Positions 8,219-17,396 are shown, counted from the stretch's first letter. The stretch is DNA of 64,000 bases from Pseudomonas serboccidentalis (GCF_028830055.1 NZ_CP101655.1:372001-436000); one strand, 5' to 3'. Notes: generated by a model not told the origin, from the letters alone. Translations and numbers: made by a program.

Positions 8219-10732
8219 TTAGTGCAGAGGCCAATGCTGGTGGCAGGCGAGGCGCACCGCAGCGGCGCTGTTCAGTTTGAGCAGGTCATGGCTGAGGCGT
8301 TGGCATTCGGCCTCGTGCAACTGGCGCACGCGGTCCTTGATTTCACCGATCTGCACCGGGCTGACCGACAGCTCCGTGACGCCCAGGCCGATCAGCACCG
8401 GCGTCGCCAGCGGATCGGAGGCGAGGGCACCGCAGACGCCGACCCAGCGCTTGTGCACCGCCGCGCCTGCGCAGGTCATGGCAATCAAACGCAGCAGCGC
8501 CGGGTGCAGGGCATCGACCCGGGCGGCGAGGCCGGCGTGGTCGCGGTCCATGGCCAGCGTGTATTGCGACAGATCGTTGGTGCCGATCGACAGGAAGTCG
8601 GCGTGTTCGGCCAGTTGCTCGGCTTGTAGCGCGGCGGCCGGGACTTCGATCATCACGCCGATTTCCGGGCGCTGGCTGATGTTCAGTTCCAGGCACAGCG
8701 CATCGACACGCTGACGGATGTGCAGCAGCTCATCGACCTCGGTGACCATCGGCAGCAGGATCCGGCAGCGTTGCAACGGGCTGACTTGCAGCAGCGCACG
8801 CAGTTGCTGATCGAGTATTTCCGGACGGGCCTGAGCCAGGCGAATGCCGCGCAAGCCGAGCACCGGGTTGGCTTCGGCGGGCAGCGGCAGGTAGTCGAGT
8901 TGTTTGTCGCCACCGACGTCGATGGTACGGATGATCACCGATTTGTCGCCCATCGCATCGAGCACGGCTTGATAGGCGCTGCGCTGTTCTTCAACGTCCG
9001 GCGCGGTCTGGCGATCAACGAACAGGAACTCGGTGCGCAGCAGGCCGACACCGTCGGCGCCGTTGGCAAACGCGTCCGCCGCCTCACCACTTGAGGCGAC
9101 GTTGGCGACCACTTCGATGGTCACGCCATTGCGCGTTTCTGCTGGCAGATGCGCTTTGGCTTGTTGCGCATCGCGACGTTGCTGGCGATCGATTTGCGCT
9201 TGCTGGACCTCGGCCAGGCGCTGAGCGCTCGGCGTCAGTTCAAGGCGACCGCCGTCAGCATCGAGCACCACCGATTGCCCTTGCGGCTGGTCGAGCAAAG
9301 CCGAACCCAACGCGACCATGCATGGCAGACCTTTGCCCCGCGCCAGAATCGCTACGTGCGATGTTGCGCCACCTTCGGCCATGCACAATCCGGCGACACC
9401 TTGGGCGCTGAGTTGCAGCAGATCAGAAGGGGTCAGTTCATGCGCAGCGACGATGGCGCCGGCCGGCACGTCGTAATGCCAGGCTTCGCCGAGCAGGGCG
9501 CGCAGCACCCGTTGCTTGAGGTCGCGCAGGTCATTGGCGCGCTCGGCCAACAGCGCGCTGCCGGTGTGTTGCAGCACCTCGCACTGCACATCGATCGACT
9601 GGCTCCAGGCGTGGGTTGCAGCAGTGCCTTTATCGATGGATTGCTGCGCGGCGTCGAGCAGGGCCGGGTCTTCGAGCAACGCCAGGTGCGCGGCGAAGAT
9701 CGCTTCTTCGTCGGCGCTCTTGTGCTTTTTCGCTTGGGTGAGGGTGGTGTGGATTTCGCTGCGAACCTGATTCAATGCCGACTCAAGAATCTGCTGCTGC
9801 CCCCGCGGATCATGATTGCCCGCATCCGCCGGCAGGCTGATCGCGTTCAGGCGAAACAGCGGCCCGCCGACCAGGCCCGGTGCGGCGCACACACCTTGCA
9901 GCACGCCTGCCTCGGCCGGGCGTTTGCGCGGTGCAGCGCTGACCGGTGCGGCGGCGTGATGATCCTCCGGCAGGGCGGTGGCCAATGCGCTGAGCAAGGC
10001 TTGCAGCGCGGCTTCGGCGTCAGGGCCCTGACAGCTGACTTGCACTTCATCCTGCTCGCCGATGGCCAGCCCCATCAGCCCGATCAGGCTGTTGCACGGT
10101 GCCGATTTACCAGCGAAGTGCAGTTGCGACTGGCTTTTGAAGCCTTGCGCGGTCTGACGAATCAGCGCCGCGGGACGCGCATGCAAGCCGCCGCGATGTG
10201 CGACCAGCACCTGCCCGTGCACCTGCGGGCCACCGACGGCTTCAGCGCTTGCCGCGGAACCTGAGAGCGCGACGATGTGCAGCAATGGCTCGCCGACTTT
10301 CACCGCCTTGAGGGTGATCGGGCGTACCTGGAAGTCCTGACTGTTGGTCAGGATCAACAGGCTGACCAGGCTTTTGCACTGCAGGCCGACCTTGTCCAGG
10401 TCGTAGTGCAGCAACGGCTGGCCCTTGCTGACGCGCGCGCCTTCCTTGACCAGCATCGAGAAGCCTTCGCCGTTCAGTTCAACGGTGTCGAGGCCCAGGT
10501 GCAGGAGGATTTCTGCGCCGTTGTCGGCGCGCACGGTCAGTGCATGGCCGGTGCGGGCGACATGGATGATCACGCCGGCGCAGGGCGAATACAGGGTGTC
10601 GTTCAACGGGTCGATGGCAATGCCATCGCCCATCGCGCCGCTGGCGAACACCGCGTCCGGGACTTTGGCGAGCGTGAGCACCGGGCCGCTGAGCGGGGCG
10701 CTGAGGGTCAGCTCTTTATTGTTGTTGTGCAT
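8219..10732 (-). CDS. nagF: Multi-domain PTS phosphotransferase IIA-HPr-EI for N-acetylglucosamine
   Basis: The 837 residues contain three PTS modules in order. The glucose-type IIA domain is at about 1-150 with its histidine in ILLHLGLDTVEL near residue 82. HPr is at about 170-255 with GLHARPAALIRQ. Enzyme I is at about 275-837 with the phosphohistidine in GGATSHVAILARGKGLPC near 465, the PEP-binding SIGTNDLSQYTLAMDRDH near 720 and the cysteine in GVCGALASDP near 780. Together with NagE it forms a complete private phosphorelay from PEP to N-acetylglucosamine. The start at 10732 opens with MHNNNKELTLSAPLSG. The 190-base gap to the upstream gene holds a REPIN. Confidence 0.95.
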   Translation of the reverse strand: MHNNNKELTLSAPLSGPVLTLAKVPDAVFASGAMGDGIAIDPLNDTLYSPCAGVIIHVARTGHALTVRADNGAEILLHLGLDTVELNGEGFSMLVKEGARVSKGQPLLHYDLDKVGLQCKSLVSLLILTNSQDFQVRPITLKAVKVGEPLLHIVALSGSAASAEAVGGPQVHGQVLVAHRGGLHARPAALIRQTAQGFKSQSQLHFAGKSAPCNSLIGLMGLAIGEQDEVQVSCQGPDAEAALQALLSALATALPEDHHAAAPVSAAPRKRPAEAGVLQGVCAAPGLVGGPLFRLNAISLPADAGNHDPRGQQQILESALNQVRSEIHTTLTQAKKHKSADEEAIFAAHLALLEDPALLDAAQQSIDKGTAATHAWSQSIDVQCEVLQHTGSALLAERANDLRDLKQRVLRALLGEAWHYDVPAGAIVAAHELTPSDLLQLSAQGVAGLCMAEGGATSHVAILARGKGLPCMVALGSALLDQPQGQSVVLDADGGRLELTPSAQRLAEVQQAQIDRQQRRDAQQAKAHLPAETRNGVTIEVVANVASSGEAADAFANGADGVGLLRTEFLFVDRQTAPDVEEQRSAYQAVLDAMGDKSVIIRTIDVGGDKQLDYLPLPAEANPVLGLRGIRLAQARPEILDQQLRALLQVSPLQRCRILLPMVTEVDELLHIRQRVDALCLELNISQRPEIGVMIEVPAAALQAEQLAEHADFLSIGTNDLSQYTLAMDRDHAGLAARVDALHPALLRLIAMTCAGAAVHKRWVGVCGALASDPLATPVLIGLGVTELSVSPVQIGEIKDRVRQLHEAECQRLSHDLLKLNSAAAVRLACHQHWPLH

Positions 10733-10771
10733 GGCTCGGTCTCATCGGTTAAATCTCGGTTCGGTGTCCCT

Positions 10772-10860
10772 GTGTAGGCGCTGCCGAAGGCTGCGATCTT
10801 TTGATCTTGTTTTTATGTGAATCAAAATCAAAAGATCACAGCCTGCGGCAGCTCCTACAG
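10772..10860. repeat. REPIN inside the nag operon
   Basis: A TGTAGGCGCTGCCGAAGGCT REP and its inverted partner face each other around a short AT-rich middle. It lies between the SIS deaminase gene and nagF, within a set of genes that are otherwise tightly packed on one strand. Confidence 0.85.
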
Positions 10861-10922
10861 GGTTGTGCATCAATCAACGGGTTTCACGTCCGCCGACAGG
10901 GTTGTGCATCGTTCAGCCGTTG

Positions 10923-11945
10923 TCAGTGTGTACGGGTCACTTTGCTCAGGTGGCGCGGCTGATCCGGGTCCATGCCCCGGGCCACGGCCAGGCCAGCGGC
11001 CATCACGTAGAAACTCTGGATCGCCAGGATCGGGTCGAGGGCCGGGTGTTCGGCGCGGGTCAGGGTCAGGTCGCGCTCGCTGACATCGTCCGGCGCGGCC
11101 AGTAGCACACGGGCGCCGCGTTGACGCATTTCCGCTGCCAGACTGATCAGTCCCGCCTGCTCGGCGCCGCGAGGCGCGAACACCAGCAGCGGGTAGTGCT
11201 CGTCAATCAGCGCCATTGGGCCGTGACGCACTTCGGCGCTGCTGAAAGCTTCGGCCTGAATCGCCGAGGTTTCCTTGAACTTCAGTGCGGCTTCCTGGGC
11301 GATGGCAAAACCGGCACCACGGCCGATGACCATCAGCCGTTCGCAATCGCGCAGCGCGTCGATGGCCGCGCTCCAGTCCTGCTTTGCCGCTTCGCGCAGG
11401 CCTTCGGGCAGGGCGTTGTGCGCTTCCAGCAGTTCGCTGTCTTCTTTCCAGTGCGCGATCAGCCGGGCGCTGGCGCTGAGGGTGGCGATAAAACTTTTGG
11501 TCGCGGCGACGCTGCTCTCAGTGCCGGCGAGCAGCGGCACGCTGAACTCACACGCAGCTTCCAATGGCGAATCGGCGGCGTTGACCATCGAAACACTGAG
11601 TGCGCCACGTTTACGCAACAGGCGCAGGCTGTTGACCAGATCCGGGCTCTGACCCGATTGCGAGAACGCAAACGCGACCTGACCGCTGACCTTCAACGGC
11701 GCCTGCTGCATGGTCACCACCGACATCGGCAACGACGCCACCGGCACGCCCAGTTGCTGCATGGTCAGGTAGGCGAAGTAGCTCGCCGCGTGGTCGGAGC
11801 TGCCACGTGCGACGGTCATCGCCACTTGCGGCGGCTGACGGCGCAGGCGCCCGGCGATCTCGATCATCTGCGGGTCGAGCTGTTGCAGTTGGGCTTGCAC
11901 GGCCTCGAACGAGGACAGCGCCTCTTCAAGCATTTTTGAAGTCAA
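10923..11945 (-). CDS. SIS-domain glucosamine-6-phosphate deaminase / isomerase-like protein (NagB-II type)
   Basis: The 340 residues form two SIS sugar-phosphate isomerase folds. The first has VARGSSDHAASYFAYL near 45 and AFSQSGQSPDLVNSL near 95. GTESSVAATKSFIATL follows near 140. The second SIS fold is at about 195-325. The ending DPDQPRHLSKVTRT resembles the tail of the GlmS isomerase half. It lacks the GlmS glutaminase domain. The position between nagA and nagF fits a deaminase that turns glucosamine-6-phosphate into fructose-6-phosphate and ammonia in place of classical NagB. Its start overlaps the nagA stop by 20 bases, implying coupling. The exact reaction is inferred from context. Confidence 0.85.
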   Translation of the reverse strand: MTSKMLEEALSSFEAVQAQLQQLDPQMIEIAGRLRRQPPQVAMTVARGSSDHAASYFAYLTMQQLGVPVASLPMSVVTMQQAPLKVSGQVAFAFSQSGQSPDLVNSLRLLRKRGALSVSMVNAADSPLEAACEFSVPLLAGTESSVAATKSFIATLSASARLIAHWKEDSELLEAHNALPEGLREAAKQDWSAAIDALRDCERLMVIGRGAGFAIAQEAALKFKETSAIQAEAFSSAEVRHGPMALIDEHYPLLVFAPRGAEQAGLISLAAEMRQRGARVLLAAPDDVSERDLTLTRAEHPALDPILAIQSFYVMAAGLAVARGMDPDQPRHLSKVTRTH

Positions 11946-13032
11946 TGTCTTCTCCTTCGACCATGACGGCGGTCAGTGTGAGTGAGCGATCCAGCCGCAC
12001 GCAGTCGGCCCAGGCCCCAGGTGCAAGGCGCCCGCGTTCGGTGATGCCGAGGTAGTCGGCGGGAAATTGCGACAGACGCTGCGAGGCCTCGGCGATCGGC
12101 AAACCGATCTTCACCAGGTTGCGCAGGGCCTGATCCATGGTCAGGGTGCTGCCGGCCAGCGTGCCGTCGGGCAGGCGCACGCCGCCCAGGCATTTGGTCA
12201 CGGTGTGGCTGCCAAGCTTGTATTCACCGTCGGGCATGCCGGCGGCAGCGGTCGAATCGGTGACGCAATACAGGCACGGGATCGAACGCAGGGCCACGCG
12301 GATCGCGCCGGGGTGCACGTGCAGCAAATCCGGGATCAGCTCGGCGAATTTGGCGTGGGCCAGTGCCGCGCCGACGATCCCCGGTTCGCGGTGATGCAGC
12401 GGGCTCATGGCGTTGTACAAATGGGTGAAGCTGGTGGCGCCGGCATCCAGGGCGGCGACGCCTTCTTCATAGCTGCCGAGGGTGTGGCCGATCTGCATGC
12501 GGATGCCGCGGCTGCTCAGTTCGCGGATCAATCCGTCGTGGCCGGCGATTTCCGGGGCGATGGTGATCACGCGGATCGGCGCCAGCGCCAGGTATTCCTC
12601 AACTTCGGCCATCAACGCGGTGTGGGCGAAATTTGGTTGTGCGCCGAGTTTGCCGGGATTGATGTACGGGCCTTCAAGATGCACGCCGAGTACCCGGGCG
12701 GCGCCTTTCGGACGCTGTTCGCAGAATGTTCCGACATCCTTCAGGACGCTGGAGATCTCGGCGCTCGGTGCGGTCATGGTGGTGGCCAGCAGCGAGGTGG
12801 TGCCGAAGCGTACATGGGTTTTGGTGATGGTTTCGAAGGCGCTGGCGCCTTCCATGATGTCTTTGCCGCCACCGCCGTGAACGTGCAGGTCGATGAAGCC
12901 CGGCAGCAGATACGGCAGGTCATTGTCGGCCGGATCGCAGGGTACACCTTCGATCGACACGACTTTGCCGTGTTCGTGGATCAGCCGGCCGCGAACCCAG
13001 CCGTGAGCGGTGAGGATGTTGTCTTCGGACAT
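11926..13032 (-). CDS. nagA: N-acetylglucosamine-6-phosphate deacetylase
   Basis: A 368-residue cytoplasmic metallo-hydrolase of the amidohydrolase family that removes acetate from GlcNAc-6-phosphate. Seen motifs are the metal-binding DLHVHGGGGKDIMEG near residue 48, the glutamate-containing HLEGPYINPGKLGAQ near 120, IGHTLGSYEEGVAALDAGA near 185, SFTHLYNAMSPLHHR near 205 and the catalytic aspartate in DSTAAAGMPDGEYKLG near 260. Length and motif spacing are normal. It is the second gene of the nag operon, 64 bases after nagR. Confidence 0.96.
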   Translation of the reverse strand: MSEDNILTAHGWVRGRLIHEHGKVVSIEGVPCDPADNDLPYLLPGFIDLHVHGGGGKDIMEGASAFETITKTHVRFGTTSLLATTMTAPSAEISSVLKDVGTFCEQRPKGAARVLGVHLEGPYINPGKLGAQPNFAHTALMAEVEEYLALAPIRVITIAPEIAGHDGLIRELSSRGIRMQIGHTLGSYEEGVAALDAGATSFTHLYNAMSPLHHREPGIVGAALAHAKFAELIPDLLHVHPGAIRVALRSIPCLYCVTDSTAAAGMPDGEYKLGSHTVTKCLGGVRLPDGTLAGSTLTMDQALRNLVKIGLPIAEASQRLSQFPADYLGITERGRLAPGAWADCVRLDRSLTLTAVMVEGEDIDFKNA

Positions 13033-13096
13033 TTCGGTTCTCGCTGTTTGACGGCTTCGCCCGTTTAGTGGCGCCGCTGTTTATCGACGCAGCTCT

Positions 13097-13828
13097 TTAT
13101 CTTCGAAGCTCTGCAACAAAGTCGTAGTAGTCGTTGCGGCAATAGGTGTCGGTGACTTCGATCGGCGTGTTGTCTTCCAGATAGCCGACCCGGGTCATCA
13201 GCAGCATCGCGGTGCCGGGGGCGATGCCGACCAGCGCGGCGAATTCGTCCGAGGCGTTGATCGCTTGAATGTGCTGCAGGGCGCGAACGATCGGTTTGCC
13301 GATGCCATCGAGGTATTCGTAGAGCGAATCGCCGACCAGTTGCGGCTTGGGCATGATCGAGGCGGGCAGGGTGCTCATCTCGATGGCCATCACGGTGTCA
13401 TCGGCTTTGCGCAGGCGCTTCATGCGCGCAACCTTGTCGTTCGGCGACAGGCTCAGGCGGATCAGTTCTTCGTGAGTCGGCAGGGTGATTTCGCGTTCCA
13501 GCCACTGCGAGCTGGGGACGAAACCCTTGAGGCGGAGCATTTCGCTGAAGCCCGAGAGGCGCGACAGCGGTTGTTCCAGGCGTGGTGTGATGAACGTGCC
13601 GGAACCTTGCAGGCGGCGGATCAGACCTTGATCAAGCAGCACTTCCAGCGCCTTGCGGGCGGTGACCCGGGAGATGCCCAGTTGCTCGCTGAGGTTGCGC
13701 TCGGACGGCATCGCCTGCTCCGCCTTCCACTGCCCGGCATGGATCGCCGATTCCAGATTGCGCGCCAGCTGCAGGTACAGCGGCGTCGGCTGAGAGTCAT
13801 CTGGGCGTAGGGCCTGGAGGTCGTTCAT
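13097..13828 (-). CDS. nagR: GntR/HutC-family repressor of the nag operon
   Basis: The 243-residue form starting MNDLQALRPDDSQ is chosen because GGAA sits nine bases before the ATG at 13828; an ATG at 13837 has that sequence directly against it. The N-terminal winged helix (about 20-85) includes MPSERNLSEQLGISRVTARK and the wing GLIRRLQGSGTF. The rest is a UTRA effector domain, with TMAIEM-like VMAIEMSTLPASIMP and the end IEVTDTYCRNDYYDFVAELRR. Members of this family bind amino-sugar phosphates. It leads the operon it is expected to control, also called nagQ in P. aeruginosa. Confidence 0.9.
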   Translation of the reverse strand: MNDLQALRPDDSQPTPLYLQLARNLESAIHAGQWKAEQAMPSERNLSEQLGISRVTARKALEVLLDQGLIRRLQGSGTFITPRLEQPLSRLSGFSEMLRLKGFVPSSQWLEREITLPTHEELIRLSLSPNDKVARMKRLRKADDTVMAIEMSTLPASIMPKPQLVGDSLYEYLDGIGKPIVRALQHIQAINASDEFAALVGIAPGTAMLLMTRVGYLEDNTPIEVTDTYCRNDYYDFVAELRR

Positions 13829-13997
13829 GTAGGTCATTTCCGACGCGAGTATAGGATTGTTGTGGCTCGCTTGTGGGACGGAAATTAATACCACTTGAAT
13901 ACCATGTCAACGCAGGGAAATGGCCGTTGGCCCAATGAAATGGCGGTTTCTTGAGATGGTTGTCTTGAGTGGTATTAAAGGTGGGCTTTAAAACGCG
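13829..13997 (-). promoter_or_regulatory. nag operon control region with candidate NagR operators
   Basis: TTAATACCACT at 13885-13895 is repeated as its perfect inverse, AGTGGTATTAA, at 13968-13978. A further ATACCA at 13899-13904 lies exactly 11 bases, one helical turn, from the ATACCA within the first site (13888-13893). TGGTAT/ATACCA half-sites fit the kind of operator bound by GntR/HutC repressors. No clear -35/-10 pair was identified. Confidence 0.45.
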
Positions 13998-14079
13998 AAA
14001 GATCGCAGCCTGCGGCAGCTCCTACAGTTGAGAGTGGTATCACCTCTGTAGGAGCTGCCGCAGGCTGCGATCTTTTGAT
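13998..14079. repeat. REPIN between the nag operon promoter and the L,D-transpeptidase gene
   Basis: AAGATCGCAGCCTGCGGCAG with its inverted partner at 14045-14079 (GTAGGAGCTGCCGCAGGCTG). The short middle happens to contain another TGGTAT at 14035-14040. Confidence 0.88.
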
Positions 14080-14111
14080 TTATTTTTTTGCAGGTGACCA
14101 GTGGTCAGGGA

Positions 14112-14627
14112 CTAGGGGCGAATCTCGATCATCGTACCGTCCGGTACCAGGCCCCAGACTTCGCGCATGTCCATGTTGCGCATGGCGATGCAGCCATCGG
14201 TCCAGTCCAGGGTGTGGAACAGGTTTTCCGGGGTTTCTTCCGAATCCGGCGTGCCGTGGATCATGATCATCCCGCCAGGCTCGACGCCTTCACGCCGGGC
14301 GCGCGCCGAATCGCTGATGTTCGGGTAGGAAATGTGCATCGCCAGGTTGAATTTGTCGCTGACCTTGCGCCAGTCGATCCAATAGAAGCCTTCCGGGGTG
14401 CGTTTGTCGCCTTCAATCAATTTCGGACCCTTTTTTGCGCCCTTGCCCAAGGAAATGCGGTAGGTCTTGATCGGCTTGCCGTCGGCGATCAACTGCAGTT
14501 GATGCGCCGATTTGAGCACCAGGATTTTTTCGATCAGTGGCGTATTCGACGGCGTCACGGTAGTCACGAAGGACGCTTGGGAGAGTGAGACGAACGACAG
14601 GCAAAACAGAGCAAGCAACCAGCGCAT
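14112..14627 (-). CDS. Periplasmic L,D-transpeptidase (YkuD domain)
   Basis: A 171-residue protein with a cleavable signal peptide (MRWLLALFCLSFVSLSQAS) and a YkuD domain at about 30-170. It shows the family motifs RISLGKGAKKGPK, GDKRTPEGFYWID, the histidine in MIMIHGTPDSEE and the nucleophile cysteine in DWTDGCIAMRNMDM near residue 148. Such enzymes make 3-3 cross-links or attach lipoproteins to peptidoglycan in the periplasm; which reaction applies here cannot be told. It stands alone between a REPIN and a REP singlet. Confidence 0.9.
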   Translation of the reverse strand: MRWLLALFCLSFVSLSQASFVTTVTPSNTPLIEKILVLKSAHQLQLIADGKPIKTYRISLGKGAKKGPKLIEGDKRTPEGFYWIDWRKVSDKFNLAMHISYPNISDSARARREGVEPGGMIMIHGTPDSEETPENLFHTLDWTDGCIAMRNMDMREVWGLVPDGTMIEIRP

Positions 14628-14660
14628 TGAAACAATTCCCCAAAATGACGCAATGTTAAG

Positions 14661-14697
14661 TGTAGGCGCTGCCGAAGGCTGCGATCTTTTGATCTTC
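14661..14697. repeat. Single REP element
   Basis: TGTAGGCGCTGCCGAAGGCT followed by GCGATCTTTTGATC, without an inverted partner nearby. Confidence 0.75.
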
Positions 14698-14709
14698 TGA
14701 TCTTTTAAG

Positions 14710-15261
14710 TCAGCTAATGGCAGCCTGCGCCAGCGGCGGTATCGATTCGGAGCGCACCGGGTAGGTTTCGGTGCGGCGGTCAGCGAAGAAGCATTCTAAG
14801 GTACGCCCCACCGTGCGGAAAGCCAGCTCGTCCCATGGAATGTCGGCTTCGTCGAATAGTTGCACCTCGAGGCTCTCGGGGCCGGCGGCAAAATCCAGGT
14901 CGGCCAGTTCGGCGCGAAAGAACACATGCACCTGGCTGATGTGCGGTACGTCGATCAACGTATAGATGCTCAGGTTGCGCACCCGTGCGCAGGCTTCCTC
15001 GGCGGTTTCGCGGGTCGCGGCCTGCTCGATGGTCTCGCCGTTTTCCATGAAACCGGCAGGCAGCGTCCAGTAACCGAGCCGGGGCTCGATGGCGCGGCGG
15101 CAGAGCAGCACTTTACTGCCCCAGGTCGCAACGCAACCGGCCACGATATTGGGGTTTTGATAGTGAATGGTCTGACAGCTGTCACAGACAAAACGCAGCC
15201 GCGAATCGCCTTCGGGAATGCGCTGGGTCACCGGGTTGCCGCACTGGCTGCAAAATTTCAT
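14710..15261 (-). CDS. Nudix hydrolase with an N-terminal zinc ribbon
   Basis: The start at 15261 gives 183 residues beginning MKFCSQCGNPVTQRIPEGD; a longer frame upstream has no domain match. Two CxxC pairs (CSQCGN at residue 4 and CDSCQT near 27) form a NudC-like zinc ribbon. The Nudix box is GFMENGETIEQAATRETAEE near 80, with the expected RE and EE residues. The protein probably hydrolyses a nucleoside diphosphate derivative; NADH pyrophosphatase-like activity is possible but the NudC SQPWPFP signature is absent. It is divergent from the next Nudix gene. Confidence 0.85.
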   Translation of the reverse strand: MKFCSQCGNPVTQRIPEGDSRLRFVCDSCQTIHYQNPNIVAGCVATWGSKVLLCRRAIEPRLGYWTLPAGFMENGETIEQAATRETAEEACARVRNLSIYTLIDVPHISQVHVFFRAELADLDFAAGPESLEVQLFDEADIPWDELAFRTVGRTLECFFADRRTETYPVRSESIPPLAQAAIS

Positions 15262-15407
15262 GCTGGGGTTCCTGAATGCTGCGCCTATCTTGGCGTGCAG
15301 CGGTGTCGGTCGGCAAGTTGTCGTTTCGCGACATGGCCTGGCGAGGGGCTTGGGCGGCTGCCATGATTGGTGCATGATGCAGGGTAAGGCACAGATCGAG
15401 AACACTC

Positions 15408-16007
15408 ATGCTGGACGAGCTACTGCATAGGGTAAGCAACCACACACCGCGCACGCTGGAGACCGATAAACGTTTCCCCGAGGCTGCTGTTCTGGTGCCG
15501 ATCACCCGCAGTGACGAACCCGAGCTGGTACTGACCCTGCGCGCCAGCGGCCTCTCGACCCATGGCGGCGAAGTGGCCTTTCCCGGCGGACGCCGCGATC
15601 CGGAAGACCCTGACCTGATTTTCACCGCCCTGCGCGAAGCCGAAGAAGAAATCGGCCTGCCACCGGGGCTGGTCGAGGTGATTGGTCCGCTCAGCCCGCT
15701 GATTTCGCTGCATGGCATCAAGGTCACGCCTTATGTCGGGGTGATACCTGATTTCGTCGAATACCTGGCCAACGATGCCGAGATCGCTGCGGTATTCAAC
15801 GTACCGCTGGAATTCTTCCGCAAAGACCCGCGTGAACACACGCACCGTATCGATTATCAGGGCCGCAGCTGGTATGTGCCGAGTTATCGTTACGGTGAAT
15901 TCAAGATCTGGGGGCTGACGGCGATCATGATCGTCGAGTTGATCAATCTGCTCTATGACGAACAGATCAGCCTGCACCATCCCCCCAAAAGCTATATCAA
16001 TACCTGA
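15408..16007 (+). CDS. CoA pyrophosphatase-type Nudix hydrolase
   Basis: The 199 residues carry the Nudix box [20 protein letters not shown] continuing EEIGL at about 58-82, preceded by [11 protein letters not shown], the pattern of the UPF0035/CoA diphosphatase subgroup that cleaves coenzyme A to phosphopantetheine and adenosine bisphosphate. It is followed closely by the carbonic anhydrase gene and probably heads that small operon. Substrate specificity is inferred from the subgroup. Confidence 0.85.
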   Translation: MLDELLHRVSNHTPRTLETDKRFPEAAVLVPITRSDEPELVLTLRASGLSTHGGEVAFPGGRRDPEDPDLIFTALREAEEEIGLPPGLVEVIGPLSPLISLHGIKVTPYVGVIPDFVEYLANDAEIAAVFNVPLEFFRKDPREHTHRIDYQGRSWYVPSYRYGEFKIWGLTAIMIVELINLLYDEQISLHHPPKSYINT

Positions 16008-16054
16008 AGCCATCGTTCGAATGGCCCGTCATCGTGAGCCCTGAGGAAAACAAG

Positions 16055-16579
16055 ATGAAATACCGCCTGGGCGACGCCCGCGTCGATACCCATCCGCAAA
16101 GCTGGGTTGCGCCCAATGCCGTGCTGGTGGGCAAGGTCAAACTGGAAGAGGGCGCCAACGTCTGGTTCAACGCCGTGCTGCGTGGCGACAACGAACTGAT
16201 CCTGATCGGCAAGAACAGCAACGTTCAGGACGGCACGGTGATGCACACCGACATGGGCTATCCGCTGACCATCGGCACCGGCGTGACCATCGGTCATAAC
16301 GCCATGTTGCATGGCTGCACCGTCGGCGATTACAGCCTGATCGGCATCAACGCGGTGATCCTCAATGGCGCAAAGATCGGCAAGAACTGCATCATCGGCG
16401 CCAATTCGCTGATCGGCGAAGGCAAGGAAATCCCCGATGGCTCGCTGGTCATGGGCTCGCCGGGCAAGGTCGTGCGTGAACTGACCGAGCCGCAGAAGAA
16501 GATGCTCGAAGCCAGCGCCGCGCACTATGTGCATAACTCGCAGCGTTACGCGCGGGATCTGGTAGAGCAAGAAGAATGA
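16055..16579 (+). CDS. Gamma-class carbonic anhydrase family protein
   Basis: I take the ATG at 16055, eight bases behind GAGGA, giving 174 residues; a GTG at 16034 would add seven. The protein is a left-handed beta-helix of hexapeptide repeats ([20 protein letters not shown], then [20 protein letters not shown]). Zinc-ligand histidines are seen in [16 protein letters not shown], at the positions expected for the YrdA/CaiE group. Many such proteins lack measured anhydrase activity. Its TGA overlaps the next start as ATGA. Confidence 0.9.
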   Translation: MKYRLGDARVDTHPQSWVAPNAVLVGKVKLEEGANVWFNAVLRGDNELILIGKNSNVQDGTVMHTDMGYPLTIGTGVTIGHNAMLHGCTVGDYSLIGINAVILNGAKIGKNCIIGANSLIGEGKEIPDGSLVMGSPGKVVRELTEPQKKMLEASAAHYVHNSQRYARDLVEQEE

Positions 16580-16791
16580 ACACACCCGAAAGACCGGTCG
16601 CCTCGCCGTGCGTGAGCATTTGTGCGCTGGATGAGGATGACATCTGCACCGGCTGCCAGCGCACTGTGGAAGAGATCACCCGTTGGAGCCGCATGAGCAA
16701 CGACGAGCGACGTGTGGTGCTCGGGTTGTGTCATGAGCGGGCGAAGGCGAGTGGATTGATCTGGATGATTGGGGCGACCCCGAACAAGTAG
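16576..16791 (+). CDS. DUF1289 family small cysteine protein
   Basis: A 71-residue protein with four conserved cysteines in [20 protein letters not shown] and the typical follow-up [15 protein letters not shown]. The cysteine spacing suggests a metal or Fe-S site. It overlaps the carbonic anhydrase gene by four bases and is therefore translationally coupled to it. The function of DUF1289 is unknown. Confidence 0.88.
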   Translation: MNTPERPVASPCVSICALDEDDICTGCQRTVEEITRWSRMSNDERRVVLGLCHERAKASGLIWMIGATPNK

Positions 16792-16800
16792 CGAAGAGCA

Positions 16801-16880
16801 AAAAGATCGCAGCCTGCGGCAGCTCCTGCATTTGGAGTGCGTTCTCCTGTAGGAGCTACCGCAGGCTGCGATCTTTTGAT
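16801..16880. repeat. REPIN
   Basis: AAGATCGCAGCCTGCGGCAG and the inverted REP from 16847, separated by about 20 bases. One arm has diverged slightly (GAGCTACCGC for GAGCTGCCGC). Confidence 0.85.
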
Positions 16881-16928
16881 TCTGCTTTGGCTGAAGTAAC
16901 CTGTGCGCCAATCTGACAGGTCGCTCCC

Positions 16929-17396
16929 ATGATTTTCCTCATCGCCTACATCAGCAGCGTCGTGCTGATCAACTTCGCCTTCTCCACCGCGCCACACCTG
17001 GACATCATCTGGTCGGCCTGGGGCGGGTTGGTGTTCGTATTGCGCGATATGGTGCAGACCCGTTTCGGTCACGGTGCCATCGTGGCAATGCTGGTCGCGC
17101 TGGTTCTGTCCTACGTTACGTCCGATCCGTCCATCGCCCTGGCCAGCGCCACGGCGTTCGCGATCTCCGAATGCATCGACTGGCTGGTGTTCAGCGTCAC
17201 CAAACGTCCGTTGCGTGACCGTTTGTGGATCAGCTCGGCGCTGAGCATTCCCATCGATACCTTCATCTTCTTCGGCATGATCGACCTGATGACGCCACCG
17301 GTGATCATCACCGCGCTGGCCTCGAAGTTCGCCGGCGTGACCGCTGTTTGGCTGATCATGGCCTGGCGCGAGCGCAAACAGGCTGTCGCCAGCTGA
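16929..17396 (+). CDS. VUT-family membrane transporter (queuosine-precursor-transporter-like)
   Basis: A 155-residue integral membrane protein with about five hydrophobic segments. The pattern (FSTAPHLDIIWSAWGGLVFV, LRDMVQTRFGHGA, ASATAFAISECIDWLVFSVT) is that of the VUT/QPTR group, which takes up queuosine precursors, although it is shorter than the typical YhhQ. The location just upstream of purT is conserved in Pseudomonas as I recall it. Substrate is uncertain. Confidence 0.75.
   Translation: MIFLIAYISSVVLINFAFSTAPHLDIIWSAWGGLVFVLRDMVQTRFGHGAIVAMLVALVLSYVTSDPSIALASATAFAISECIDWLVFSVTKRPLRDRLWISSALSIPIDTFIFFGMIDLMTPPVIITALASKFAGVTAVWLIMAWRERKQAVAS

Noticed and set aside
9149..10264. A 371-codon open frame antisense to nagF
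   Set aside because: It overlaps a clear PTS fusion gene fully and its translation has no domain character.
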